In this document: piece by piece, positions 1 to 5,772 of the stretch | Position numbering within the stretch: position 1 is the first letter of the stretch | Layout of the letters: every line of letters begins with the position of its first letter | Source: Weeksellaceae bacterium | GTDB taxonomy: Bacteria > Bacteroidota > Bacteroidia > Flavobacteriales > Weeksellaceae | Direction: 5' to 3' | Length of the DNA: 5,772 nt | Assembly (NCBI GenBank): GCA_028694715.1 | Contig: JAQVKJ010000105.1 | Span: forward strand, 1-5,772 | The notes under the pieces: model-generated | What the model was told of the DNA's origin: nothing | Database searches by the model: none | What the model saw: the letters and a program-made list of their open reading frames with translations, nothing else | Program-made: the position numbers and the translations under genes

Positions 1-149
1 GAGAATTAAAAAACCACAGCATTCGCGAAGATTTCCACAAAAACTCATTCATCTTTGAATACATCTGGTACGGAAACTTCGAAATCGACAGTCAAAGCTT
101 CGAAAACGCAGAGTCAATTTTCCAAAAAACCTTAAATAAACTGAAATGA
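1..149 (+). CDS. DUF4129 domain protein, C-terminal end only (5' truncated by window edge)
   Basis: An open frame enters from the left edge (codons in phase with position 3) and ends at the TGA at 147-149, giving 48 visible residues. The tail contains the run FEYIWYGNFEID followed by a spaced F..AE..F pattern. This resembles the end of the DUF4129 domain, where an aromatic-rich 'YxxxWYGxF' stretch is the most recognisable part. In family members this domain is a soluble C-terminal region after one or more membrane helices; none of those helices are visible here. The stop overlaps the next start as ATGA, so it is coupled to the DUF4350 gene. DUF4129 genes commonly sit beside MoxR and DUF58 genes, which supports the call. 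The function is unknown. I am confident it is a coding end and fairly confident of the family, but only a short piece can be read. Confidence 0.72.
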   Translation, partial: ELKNHSIREDFHKNSFIFEYIWYGNFEIDSQSFENAESIFQKTLNKLK

Positions 150-1369
150 GAGGGCGAACACTCAAATATATATTTTTGGTTTTTATTTCTTTGCTCTGCG
201 CATGCAATTCAGATAACTTTGATTGGAGAAAAACTTTTGAGTCCAATTCCACTGAACCCATCGGAACCTTCATACTCAGAAAAGAACTTCCCAAAATTTT
301 TCAAAACTCCGAAATCACCGACATCAAGACAAATACCTATGATTTCTTTTATTACCAAAGCCCCGAAACCGGAAATTATTTCTACATACAAACCGATACC
401 TATTTTCTGCAAGCCGATGCATGGCGCGAAATTCTGGGCTTTGTCAACAATGGAGGTAATGCTTTCTTGTCCGCTTATGCCTTTGGTACCGAACTCACCG
501 ACTCACTCGGCTTTGAAGTGAAAAATCAGGGAATGCTCCAACGAAATCAGTCGATTCAATTGACGGTCACCCTCCCGGACAACCAAAAATCATATGTCTT
601 CGACGGACAGTCAAAAAACCTGACTTATTTTTCGTCCTTCAACGAACGAACCACAGAAATTCTCGGTCATGTCGAAATGAACGGTGAGAAAAAGCCGAAT
701 TTCATCAAAATCTATTACGGCAAAGGCAGCCTATTGCTCCACACCGAACCCGTGGCTTTTTCCAATTATGAAATGCTACAAAAAGACCACTTTGAATATG
801 TGACACATCTGTTTTCATACATCGACGACCAACACATATACTGGGACAATTTCCGTACGGATAGAAGAAACGAATCCAACAACAAGGGCTACGACAACGG
901 AGGATTCTTCAGCAGCCTGAGTTTTATTATGAAAAACAACAGCCTCCGTACCGCGTTTTTTATACTGCTTTTCCTCGGCCTCTCGTACCTGTTGCTGAAT
1001 TCAAAACGAAGACAAAGACCACAGAAAGTGATAAGGCCTTATGCCAATTACACCCTCGATTTTACCAAAACCCTGGCCGAACTATACAGAAACAGCACCG
1101 ACCACAGCGCGCTTGTCAAATACAAAATCAATTATTTCTTGGAGCAACTCAGACTCCATTACAACATCACAGCCAAGGACACCGAAAAAGATTTCAGTGA
1201 ACTATTGAGTGCAAAATCAGGGGTAGATATCGAAATCTGCCGTAATTTGGCCCAACGAATCAATCAGTACAGAACAAGAGAATATCTCAACCAAAATGAC
1301 TTTGATACTATCTGCGCTGCAATAGCATCGTTTAACCGTAAAATTAAATTCAATGGAAGAAAATCATGA
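146..1369 (+). CDS. DUF4350 domain-containing membrane-associated protein with lipoprotein-like N-terminus
   Basis: The protein has 407 residues. Residues 1-19 form a short basic and hydrophobic leader ending in LCAC, so Cys20 fits a lipobox (L at -3, A at -1). This is followed by FDWRKTF and EPIGTFIL, the opening typical of Bacteroidota DUF4350 proteins (a DWxxxF segment, then a P.G.y.l segment). Residues of roughly 40-250 would form the extracytoplasmic alpha/beta DUF4350 domain, which in this family resembles glutamine-amidotransferase-like folds without an evident catalytic triad. A single hydrophobic helix lies at about 269-284, followed by a basic stop-transfer stretch (KRRQR) and a helical tail of about 120 residues that is probably cytoplasmic. 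The start is ATG at 146, overlapping the upstream stop by 4 nt; no Shine-Dalgarno is visible. It lies directly before the MoxR gene and overlaps it by 17 nt. The likely role is a membrane partner of the MoxR/DUF58 pair; this is inferred from context, and no activity is known. Having both a lipobox and an internal helix is odd, so the leader may instead be a simple membrane anchor. Confidence 0.85.
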   Translation: MRGRTLKYIFLVFISLLCACNSDNFDWRKTFESNSTEPIGTFILRKELPKIFQNSEITDIKTNTYDFFYYQSPETGNYFYIQTDTYFLQADAWREILGFVNNGGNAFLSAYAFGTELTDSLGFEVKNQGMLQRNQSIQLTVTLPDNQKSYVFDGQSKNLTYFSSFNERTTEILGHVEMNGEKKPNFIKIYYGKGSLLLHTEPVAFSNYEMLQKDHFEYVTHLFSYIDDQHIYWDNFRTDRRNESNNKGYDNGGFFSSLSFIMKNNSLRTAFFILLFLGLSYLLLNSKRRQRPQKVIRPYANYTLDFTKTLAELYRNSTDHSALVKYKINYFLEQLRLHYNITAKDTEKDFSELLSAKSGVDIEICRNLAQRINQYRTREYLNQNDFDTICAAIASFNRKIKFNGRKS

Positions 1370-2417
1370 CAAACACAGAGAGTACGCACCCCGTGAAACC
1401 CAATACACCGGACAGGACAATCAAACAAATGACCAACATTCACAGGAACTGAGCTTCAGCAACCGCATTGATTTGTCCAAAATTCAACAAGGAGTACATG
1501 AAATTCGCAACCAGCTCTCAAAAGTGATTGTGGGACAGGAAGATTTCATAGAATTGCTCATCATCAGCATTTTTGCCAACGGCCATTCCCTCATCGAAGG
1601 TGTGCCTGGAGTGGCCAAAACCGTCACCGCCAAACTCCTCGCTCGAACCATGGCAGTCGATTACAGCCGGATCCAGTTCACCCCCGACCTGATGCCCTCC
1701 GATGTGCTGGGAACTTCGGTCTTTGATTTGAAAACCAATGAATTCGAATTCAAAAAAGGGCCCGTCTTTGCCAACCTCTTGCTGATTGACGAAATCAACC
1801 GCGCACCTGCAAAAACACAGGCAGCACTCTTTGAAGTGATGGCCGAAAGACAAATCACCATCGACGGAAACCGATACGAAATGCAACCACCGTTCTTGGT
1901 ATTTGCCACCCAAAACCCGGTGGAGCAGGAGGGAACCTACCGTTTGCCAGAGGCGCAGTTGGACCGGTTTTTGTTCAAAATCGTGGTGGGCTATCCCAAA
2001 CTTGAAGACGAAATAAAAATCATAGAAGGAAACAACCTACGGAAAAATCAAGACCCGACTTCTTTGATTCAACCGGTCTTCGAAGCACATCAAATCATTG
2101 AATTTCAGAAAATCGTTCAGGAAATCATCATCGAACCCAAACTCATCAGCTACATCGCACACATCGTCAACGCCACCCGAAACAATCCTTCTCTGTTTTT
2201 GGGGGCATCGCCAAGGGCTTCCCTCTCGATACTTAACGCTTCAAAAGCACTGGCCGCCATTCGGGGAAGAGATTTTGTAATTCCTGAAGACATCAAATAC
2301 ACCGCCCCGCCTGCGCTCAAACACCGAATCATTCTTTCGCCCGAAAAAGAAATGGAGGGAATGACAACAGACCGGGTCGTACAACAAATCATTGAAAGCA
2401 TAGAAATCCCTCGTTGA
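1353..2417 (+). CDS. MoxR-family AAA+ ATPase
   Basis: This 354-residue protein carries the full MoxR-type AAA+ core. Walker A is GVPGVAKT at 83-90, the MoxR form with Ala before the Lys. Walker B is LLLIDEINR at 142-150 with D146/E147. Sensor 1 is FATQNP at 184-189, followed by EQEGTYxLPEAQLDRF. Sensor 2 is GASPRAS at 284-290 with Arg288. The C-terminal part (about 230-354) is the helical lid. The protein should form ATP-hydrolysing hexamers in the cytoplasm. MoxR proteins act as chaperone-like factors that activate or insert ions into partner proteins with von Willebrand A folds; here the adjacent DUF58 protein is the obvious partner (inference). Residues 1-40 are a hydrophilic tail rich in Gln, Asn and His, longer than in a minimal MoxR protein. 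The ATG at 1353 is chosen because it overlaps the upstream gene by 17 nt and gives the whole domain; a shorter start near residue 40 cannot be excluded. The symbol moxR is not assigned, because the family has several subgroups that I cannot separate by eye. Confidence 0.96.
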   Translation: MEENHDKHREYAPRETQYTGQDNQTNDQHSQELSFSNRIDLSKIQQGVHEIRNQLSKVIVGQEDFIELLIISIFANGHSLIEGVPGVAKTVTAKLLARTMAVDYSRIQFTPDLMPSDVLGTSVFDLKTNEFEFKKGPVFANLLLIDEINRAPAKTQAALFEVMAERQITIDGNRYEMQPPFLVFATQNPVEQEGTYRLPEAQLDRFLFKIVVGYPKLEDEIKIIEGNNLRKNQDPTSLIQPVFEAHQIIEFQKIVQEIIIEPKLISYIAHIVNATRNNPSLFLGASPRASLSILNASKALAAIRGRDFVIPEDIKYTAPPALKHRIILSPEKEMEGMTTDRVVQQIIESIEIPR

Positions 2418-3745
2418 TGTTTTTCTTCAGACAAATTTTTCTCGCACCACCGCTTTTTATCGGTTTTCTGCTCGCAGCCACCGGATTTGTGATAGCGTTT
2501 TTCTTTCCGGAATTCGCACCGATGGCAGAAATGTTCTTGTTTGCATTGCTCCTCGTGACAGTGATTGATTGGCTGTTGTTGTTCTCTGTCAAAACTGCCG
2601 TTTCGGGAAATAGAATCGTGGGCACAAAACTCTCCAACCAAGACGACAACAAGGTGCAACTCATGCTCAGAAACCATTACGGATTCAGAGTCAATTACAA
2701 CTTGATTGAAGAACTGCCCCAACAGTTCCAAATCTTCGATTTCAACATGAAAGGCCGGATTTCTGCCCGAAATGAAATCACCCTGTATTATAATCTCAAA
2801 CCGACCGAAAGAGGGATTTATCGTTTTGGTGATACCATCGTCTTTGTCAGTTCTCCCTTGGGATTTCTGCAAAGAAAAATAGTGTTGAATACCCAATGCG
2901 AAACCAAGGTGTATCCGTCCTTCCTGAAACTCCATCAGTTCAGCCTCAACACTTTTAGAACTTACCTGAACGAAATAGGACAGAAAAAAATCAGACGAAT
3001 CGGACATAGCATGGAATTCGAACAAATCAAAAATTATGTGGCCGGAGACGACATCAGAACCATCAATTGGAAGGCAACAGCCAAACACCAAAGACTCATG
3101 GTCAACCAATTCGTGGACGAAAAATCACAACAGGTCTATTGTGTCATCGACAAGGGAAGGGCAATGAAAATGCCTTTCGACGGAATGACCCTGCTCGATT
3201 ATGCCATCAACGCCACGCTAATCATCTGCAATGTGGTGTTGCAAAACCAAGACCGCGCAGGAATTTTTAGCTTCTCCTCACGGCTCGAAGACTGGGCAAA
3301 GGCCGAAAGAAGAAGCGACCAAATGAGAAAGATTTCAGAAAATCTCTACAGCCTACAAACCGATTTCAAAGAAAGCGATTTCGGAAAACTATACAATACA
3401 CTCAAACACAAAGTCACCAACCGAAGCCTGATCATGCTCTTTACCAATTTTGAAAGCCTGGATTCCCTACACAGACAATTGCCCTATCTGGTCGGCATCA
3501 ACAACAGCCATTTGTTGATTCCCGTTTTCTTTAGAAACAAGGAACTCGAGGATTTTGTGGAAAACCCGCCCGAAGATTCAGACGAATACCAAAAGGCAAT
3601 GGCCGAAAAATTTATTTACGAAAAACATCAAATCGTACTCGAACTTAACCGACACGGCATAGAATCCATTCTGACACGACCCGAGGAGCTCACTATCAAT
3701 GCCATCAACAAATACCTGGAAATCAAATCCAAAGGCATGATATGA
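2417..3745 (+). CDS. DUF58 domain-containing protein (VWA-like, membrane-anchored)
   Basis: The protein has 442 residues from the ATG at 2417, which overlaps the MoxR stop by one base (TGATG). A TTG three bases upstream is also in frame, but ATG is preferred. Two hydrophobic helices at about 7-28 and 34-55 form an N-terminal membrane hairpin. A beta-rich region follows, resembling the accessory domain before DUF58, with 'TERGIYRFGDT' near its middle. The DUF58 signature is GDDIRTINWKATAK starting at Gly210. The VWA-like fold then begins at about 238. Where canonical VWA domains have a metal-binding DxSxS, this protein has D245-K-G-R-A, and the later conserved Asp is replaced in LFTNFE (Asn344). 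The metal site therefore looks degenerate. The gene is the last of the overlapping operon; there is no BatA- or BatB-like VWA gene after it. It is the probable client or partner of the MoxR ATPase just upstream, exposed to the cytoplasm and held at the membrane. The function is otherwise unknown. Confidence 0.94.
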   Translation: MFFFRQIFLAPPLFIGFLLAATGFVIAFFFPEFAPMAEMFLFALLLVTVIDWLLLFSVKTAVSGNRIVGTKLSNQDDNKVQLMLRNHYGFRVNYNLIEELPQQFQIFDFNMKGRISARNEITLYYNLKPTERGIYRFGDTIVFVSSPLGFLQRKIVLNTQCETKVYPSFLKLHQFSLNTFRTYLNEIGQKKIRRIGHSMEFEQIKNYVAGDDIRTINWKATAKHQRLMVNQFVDEKSQQVYCVIDKGRAMKMPFDGMTLLDYAINATLIICNVVLQNQDRAGIFSFSSRLEDWAKAERRSDQMRKISENLYSLQTDFKESDFGKLYNTLKHKVTNRSLIMLFTNFESLDSLHRQLPYLVGINNSHLLIPVFFRNKELEDFVENPPEDSDEYQKAMAEKFIYEKHQIVLELNRHGIESILTRPEELTINAINKYLEIKSKGMI

Positions 3746-3807
3746 CCCGCTGACCGCTCCTTGCAATGGCTTTTTAAAAAAATCACCACACTTCGTTCAT
3801 ATTTTTT

Positions 3808-3815
3808 TATCTTTA
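3808..3815 (+). promoter_or_regulatory. Possible -7 box for the DUF4126 gene
   Basis: TATCTTTA agrees with the Bacteroidota -7 consensus TAnnTTTG at all but the last base, and lies 26 bases before the ATG at 3841. No TTTG- or TTG-like -33 element is found 19-21 bases upstream of it, so this is only half a promoter. It is listed because the 95-base gap after the DUF58 gene must serve the next gene somehow. The gap is AT-rich, contains no convincing terminator hairpin, and read-through from the operon is equally possible. Confidence 0.25.
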
Positions 3816-3840
3816 ATCTTTCAAACCAAAACCGCATACA

Positions 3841-4425
3841 ATGGATTTTCTGAGTCTTCCCACCATTTTGTCCTTTTTTCTCGGCATCGGACTGGCTGCT
3901 TCTGCCGGTTTCCGTGTCTTTGTTCCTTTGTTCGCATTGAGCCTGGCGGCGCACTTCGGGGGAGATATGCTCAACCTCAACGAAAACTGGCAGTGGGTGG
4001 GCAGCTGGCCGGCAATCATCACCCTGGGTGCGGCCACCCTCATAGAAATCGTCGCTTATTATATCCCGGTGGTGGACAATCTGCTCGATACACTGTCTGT
4101 ACCCATGGCGACCATTGCCGGAACCCTGCTGATGGCTTCCACACTGACCGACATGGGCGAAGTAGCCACCTGGGCACTGGCCATCATCGCAGGCGGAGTC
4201 GTGGCTGCCACTGTGAGCGGAACCACCGCGGCCACAAGGGCAGTCTCCACAGGAACCACAGGCGGAACCGGAAATTTCCTGGTCAACACCGGCGAAACAG
4301 CAGCCTCCTCAGTACTGAGCATCACCTCCATCATTTGGGCACCGATTGCATTTGTATTGGTACTCATTACCCTTTTCCTGATCTGGAGAATTTGGAAAAA
4401 GGGAAAAAATTATTTTTCGACTTAA
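3841..4425 (+). CDS. DUF4126 family small integral membrane protein
   Basis: The protein has 194 residues and is strongly hydrophobic. The opening GIGLAASAGFRVFVPLFALSL (residues about 15-35) is the DUF4126 hallmark. It is followed by a Trp-rich turn (W50, W52, W56), helix 58-75 carrying Glu69, the motif IPVVDNLLD with Asp79 and Asp83, then helices at about 88-103 and 109-127. Residues 137-151 form a Gly/Thr/Asn-rich loop, and a last helix at 160-182 ends in a basic, probably cytoplasmic tail (RIWKKGK). That gives about five membrane segments, depending on how the first is split. The conserved acidic residues near or within membrane helices hint at transport or ion interaction, but no function is established. 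It starts 95 bases after the DUF58 gene with an A-rich leader and no Shine-Dalgarno, so it is probably a separate transcription unit. GC content is about 62% across 4081-4260, much higher than in neighbouring genes; Ala/Gly/Thr-rich composition accounts for part of this. Confidence 0.9.
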   Translation: MDFLSLPTILSFFLGIGLAASAGFRVFVPLFALSLAAHFGGDMLNLNENWQWVGSWPAIITLGAATLIEIVAYYIPVVDNLLDTLSVPMATIAGTLLMASTLTDMGEVATWALAIIAGGVVAATVSGTTAATRAVSTGTTGGTGNFLVNTGETAASSVLSITSIIWAPIAFVLVLITLFLIWRIWKKGKNYFST

Positions 4426-4492
4426 AATAAGGCCTGTATTTAAAATCATCCAAAAGGCTTTTCCTCACCCGGGCTGTTAAAAACTTCACCCA

Positions 4493-4521
4493 AACTTAAT
4501 CTGTGCTTCACAGTTTAATTT
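4493..4521. promoter_or_regulatory. Imperfect inverted repeat overlapping the promoter (candidate operator, or weak terminator)
   Basis: The dyad is centred on position 4507. The core CTGTG-CTT-CACAG (4501-4513) is perfect. The arms extend through TTAA/TTAA and AA/TT, giving 11 of 13 paired positions with mismatches at 4500/4514 and 4495/4519. It covers the -33 element and most of the spacer of the promoter, where a repressor or activator site would act. The right arm runs into a T-rich stretch, so it might alternatively act as a weak intrinsic terminator for the DUF4126 gene, about 70 bases upstream. The 5-bp uninterrupted stem and 3-base loop make a strong terminator unlikely. Confidence 0.4.
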
Positions 4522-4530
4522 GTAATTTTG
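4500..4530 (+). promoter_or_regulatory. Bacteroidota-type promoter (-33/-7) for the surface-protein gene
   Basis: TAATTTTG at 4523-4530 matches the Bacteroidota -7 consensus TAnnTTTG exactly. TCTG at 4500-4503 matches three of four bases of the TTTG -33 element with the usual 19-base spacing. Transcription would start near 4537, leaving an untranslated leader of roughly 20 bases that is A-rich and lacks a Shine-Dalgarno, in keeping with the phylum. The gene it serves begins at 4557. Confidence 0.65.
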
Positions 4531-4556
4531 CACCATCAACCTAAATTCAAAAGCCT

Positions 4557-5772
4557 ATGAATGCCACGACCACTATACTTCGTGCGGCATTGCTGTTCAA
4601 CCTGTTTTTGCTTACCGCCGGATGGGGATGGGGGCAGACGATTTTCTCAGAAAATATGGGAAATCCTACTAGTAAAACAAATGTAAATTCATATACAGGA
4701 TTTGAAAATTATGGTACTCATACATATACTGGGACGGGGGACGCAGATGTTAGAAATACAAGTCCAAGTGAAGAATATACTGGAGCTTCAGGCGATGGCA
4801 ATGTGATGATTAATAGTGAGTCCAAATCCTTTGAAATTTCTGGTATTAATACGACCAATTATACAAATTTAGTATTAACATTTGGTCAAAGAAAAGGAAC
4901 GAAAGCATCAAATAATGAATTAATTGTAGAGGTAAGTCCAGATGGGAATAATTATTCTCCATTAACTTATAGCAGACCAACCGGTTCGGGAACAGCGACT
5001 TGGCTTTTAATAGAACCGACTGGTCTAATTCCTTCTGTTTCAAATCTTAGAATACGATTTAGAGGAACGAATAATACTGAATGGAGAATTGATGATGTAA
5101 AATTAGTAGGAGAGTCAGCCCCGACCGGCCCCACTCTCACCGTTTCTCCATCTTCTATCACCGGTTTGGGGTACATGGAGGGCGGCAGTTCCACCGAAAA
5201 GACTTTTTCGGTCAGTGGTTCGAATTTAGACCCGGCAAGTGGGAATATCAGTGTTACGGCACCTGCAAACTTTCAGGTTTCAACTGACAATATAACCTAT
5301 GATAATTCTGTAAACCTACCGTATTCGGGAGGAATTTTATCGGCTACAGATGTGTATGTTCGTTTGAATTCCGGATTGTCTATAGCAACTTATACCGGTG
5401 ACATTACGATTGCCGGTGGTGGAGCAGATGAAAAAACTGTGAGTGTTGAGGGGATTGTGACGGAGTACACAGAAAGTGAAAACCCCTGTTTTGCAGTAGA
5501 TTTCTCTGACATTACCACCGGAAACAGCACTTCGACCAATGGTTCAAGCAGCCAGTGGGGAGGCAATGCTGACTTCCCGACGGTTGTTAAAACTTATCAG
5601 GCAGGAGGAGCTGTCAGAATGGGAAATAAAGCAAACCCAAGGACAGGTTCGATTGAATCAAGAGCTTTGACTGAAGTATCAGGAGATATTACCGTAAATA
5701 TTATGGTTAAAGGCTGGATCAATATTGAAGGAGGTATAAAAGTAAGCATTGACGGACAGGAACAGTCACTGA
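4557..5772 (+). CDS. Exported multi-domain beta-sandwich surface protein, N-terminal part (3' truncated by window edge)
   Basis: The frame opens at ATG 4557 and stays open to the window end, giving 405 codons without a stop. Residues 1-26 are a signal peptide: Arg9, a hydrophobic core around 10-21, and a GWGWG end, with cleavage probable before Gln27. Module 1 (about 28-186) has the pattern of a Bacteroidota jelly-roll domain: TIFSENMG, GTGDADVR, Y.GASG, INTTNYTNL, VEVSPDGN and the closing RIDDVKLVG (177-185). Module 2 (about 192-301) is an Ig-like sandwich with FSVSGSNL, FQVSTDN, VYVRLNSGL and a YTGDITIAGGG segment. Module 3 begins at about 309 (NPCFAVDF) with a YQAGGAVRMGN motif and is cut off. 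Similar modules occur in secreted flavobacterial proteins that end in a type IX secretion sorting domain, sometimes with a nuclease or lamin-tail domain downstream. No catalytic domain is visible here, so the activity is unknown. The start is supported by the signal peptide and by the promoter about 27 bases upstream. Base composition changes abruptly inside the gene (see findings). Confidence 0.88.
   Translation, partial: MNATTTILRAALLFNLFLLTAGWGWGQTIFSENMGNPTSKTNVNSYTGFENYGTHTYTGTGDADVRNTSPSEEYTGASGDGNVMINSESKSFEISGINTTNYTNLVLTFGQRKGTKASNNELIVEVSPDGNNYSPLTYSRPTGSGTATWLLIEPTGLIPSVSNLRIRFRGTNNTEWRIDDVKLVGESAPTGPTLTVSPSSITGLGYMEGGSSTEKTFSVSGSNLDPASGNISVTAPANFQVSTDNITYDNSVNLPYSGGILSATDVYVRLNSGLSIATYTGDITIAGGGADEKTVSVEGIVTEYTESENPCFAVDFSDITTGNSTSTNGSSSQWGGNADFPTVVKTYQAGGAVRMGNKANPRTGSIESRALTEVSGDITVNIMVKGWINIEGGIKVSIDGQEQSL

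Noticed and set aside
219..521. Plus-strand 100-codon frame inside the DUF4350 gene
   Set aside because: Out of phase with a well-supported protein, with no family resemblance; its Pro/Ser/Lys-rich translation is a frame shadow.
1366..1369. ATGA at the end of the DUF4350 gene as the MoxR start
   Set aside because: This ATG is not in frame with the MoxR protein; the in-frame ATG is at 1353.
2150..3109. Minus-strand open frame of 319 codons opposite the MoxR/DUF58 junction
   Set aside because: It lies entirely antisense to two genes with clear family motifs. Its translation is rich in His, Cys and Ser with no recognisable domain, as expected for a shadow of the real codon pattern.
3746..3807. 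Possible terminator after the DUF58 gene around TTTTTAAAAA
   Set aside because: The palindrome is purely A/T, with no GC stem before the T run, so it is not a convincing hairpin.
3993..4430. Plus-strand 145-codon frame inside the DUF4126 gene
   Set aside because: It is out of phase with the DUF4126 protein, and its His/Arg/Gly-rich translation is typical of an off-frame reading of GC-rich DNA. The minus-strand frame at 4059-4367 is the same kind of shadow.
4426..4480. Possible terminators after the DUF4126 gene (AAATA-AGGCCTG-TATTT and AAAAGGCTTTT)
   Set aside because: The first has only a 5-bp AT stem and no following T run; the second has no room for a loop. Neither would form a stable intrinsic terminator.
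4501..4513. CRP-like site reading of CTGTGCTTCACAG
   Set aside because: CRP-type sites have TGTGA and TCACA separated by six bases. Here TGTG and CACA are only three bases apart, so the spacing is wrong.

Overview
The window looks like a chromosomal segment of a member of the Bacteroidota, probably a flavobacterium-like organism. The evidence is threefold. No start codon is preceded by a clear Shine-Dalgarno sequence; leaders are A-rich instead. The promoter before the last gene matches the Bacteroidota -33/-7 type, with a TAATTTTG -7 box. The gene order DUF4129 - DUF4350 - MoxR ATPase - DUF58 and the beta-sandwich surface protein at the end are both typical of this phylum. The genus cannot be told from the sequence alone.

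Positions 1-3745 hold the 3' end of one tightly packed, plus-strand operon. It starts with the C-terminal tail of a DUF4129 protein cut by the window edge. Next come a DUF4350 protein with a lipoprotein-like N-terminus and one internal membrane helix, a MoxR-family AAA+ ATPase, and a DUF58 protein with two N-terminal membrane helices and a von Willebrand A-like fold. All three junctions overlap (4 nt, 17 nt and 1 nt), so the genes are almost certainly co-transcribed and translationally coupled. The likely picture is a MoxR chaperone-like ATPase at the inner face of the membrane acting on, or together with, the DUF58 protein. The DUF4350 and DUF4129 proteins would be membrane partners with periplasmic parts. 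The cellular role of this set is not established.

Positions 3746-3840 are a short AT-rich spacer. It is followed by a stand-alone gene (3841-4425) for a small integral membrane protein of the DUF4126 family, clearly richer in GC than its neighbours. Positions 4426-4556 hold a good Bacteroidota-type promoter overlapped by an imperfect inverted repeat.

From 4557 to the window end an open reading frame without a stop encodes a large exported protein. It has a signal peptide and at least three beta-sandwich modules, of the kind found in Bacteroidota surface or secreted proteins that often carry a type IX secretion sorting tail. That tail would lie outside the window. The first module is encoded by markedly AT-rich DNA (about 35% GC) with a sharp step to about 52% GC at the module boundary, which suggests a mosaic gene.

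I found no RNA genes, insertion sequences, CRISPR arrays or phage genes. The most unusual material is the DUF4129/DUF4350/MoxR/DUF58 set with an altered metal site in its DUF58 member, and the mosaic surface-protein gene with its dyad-overlapped promoter.
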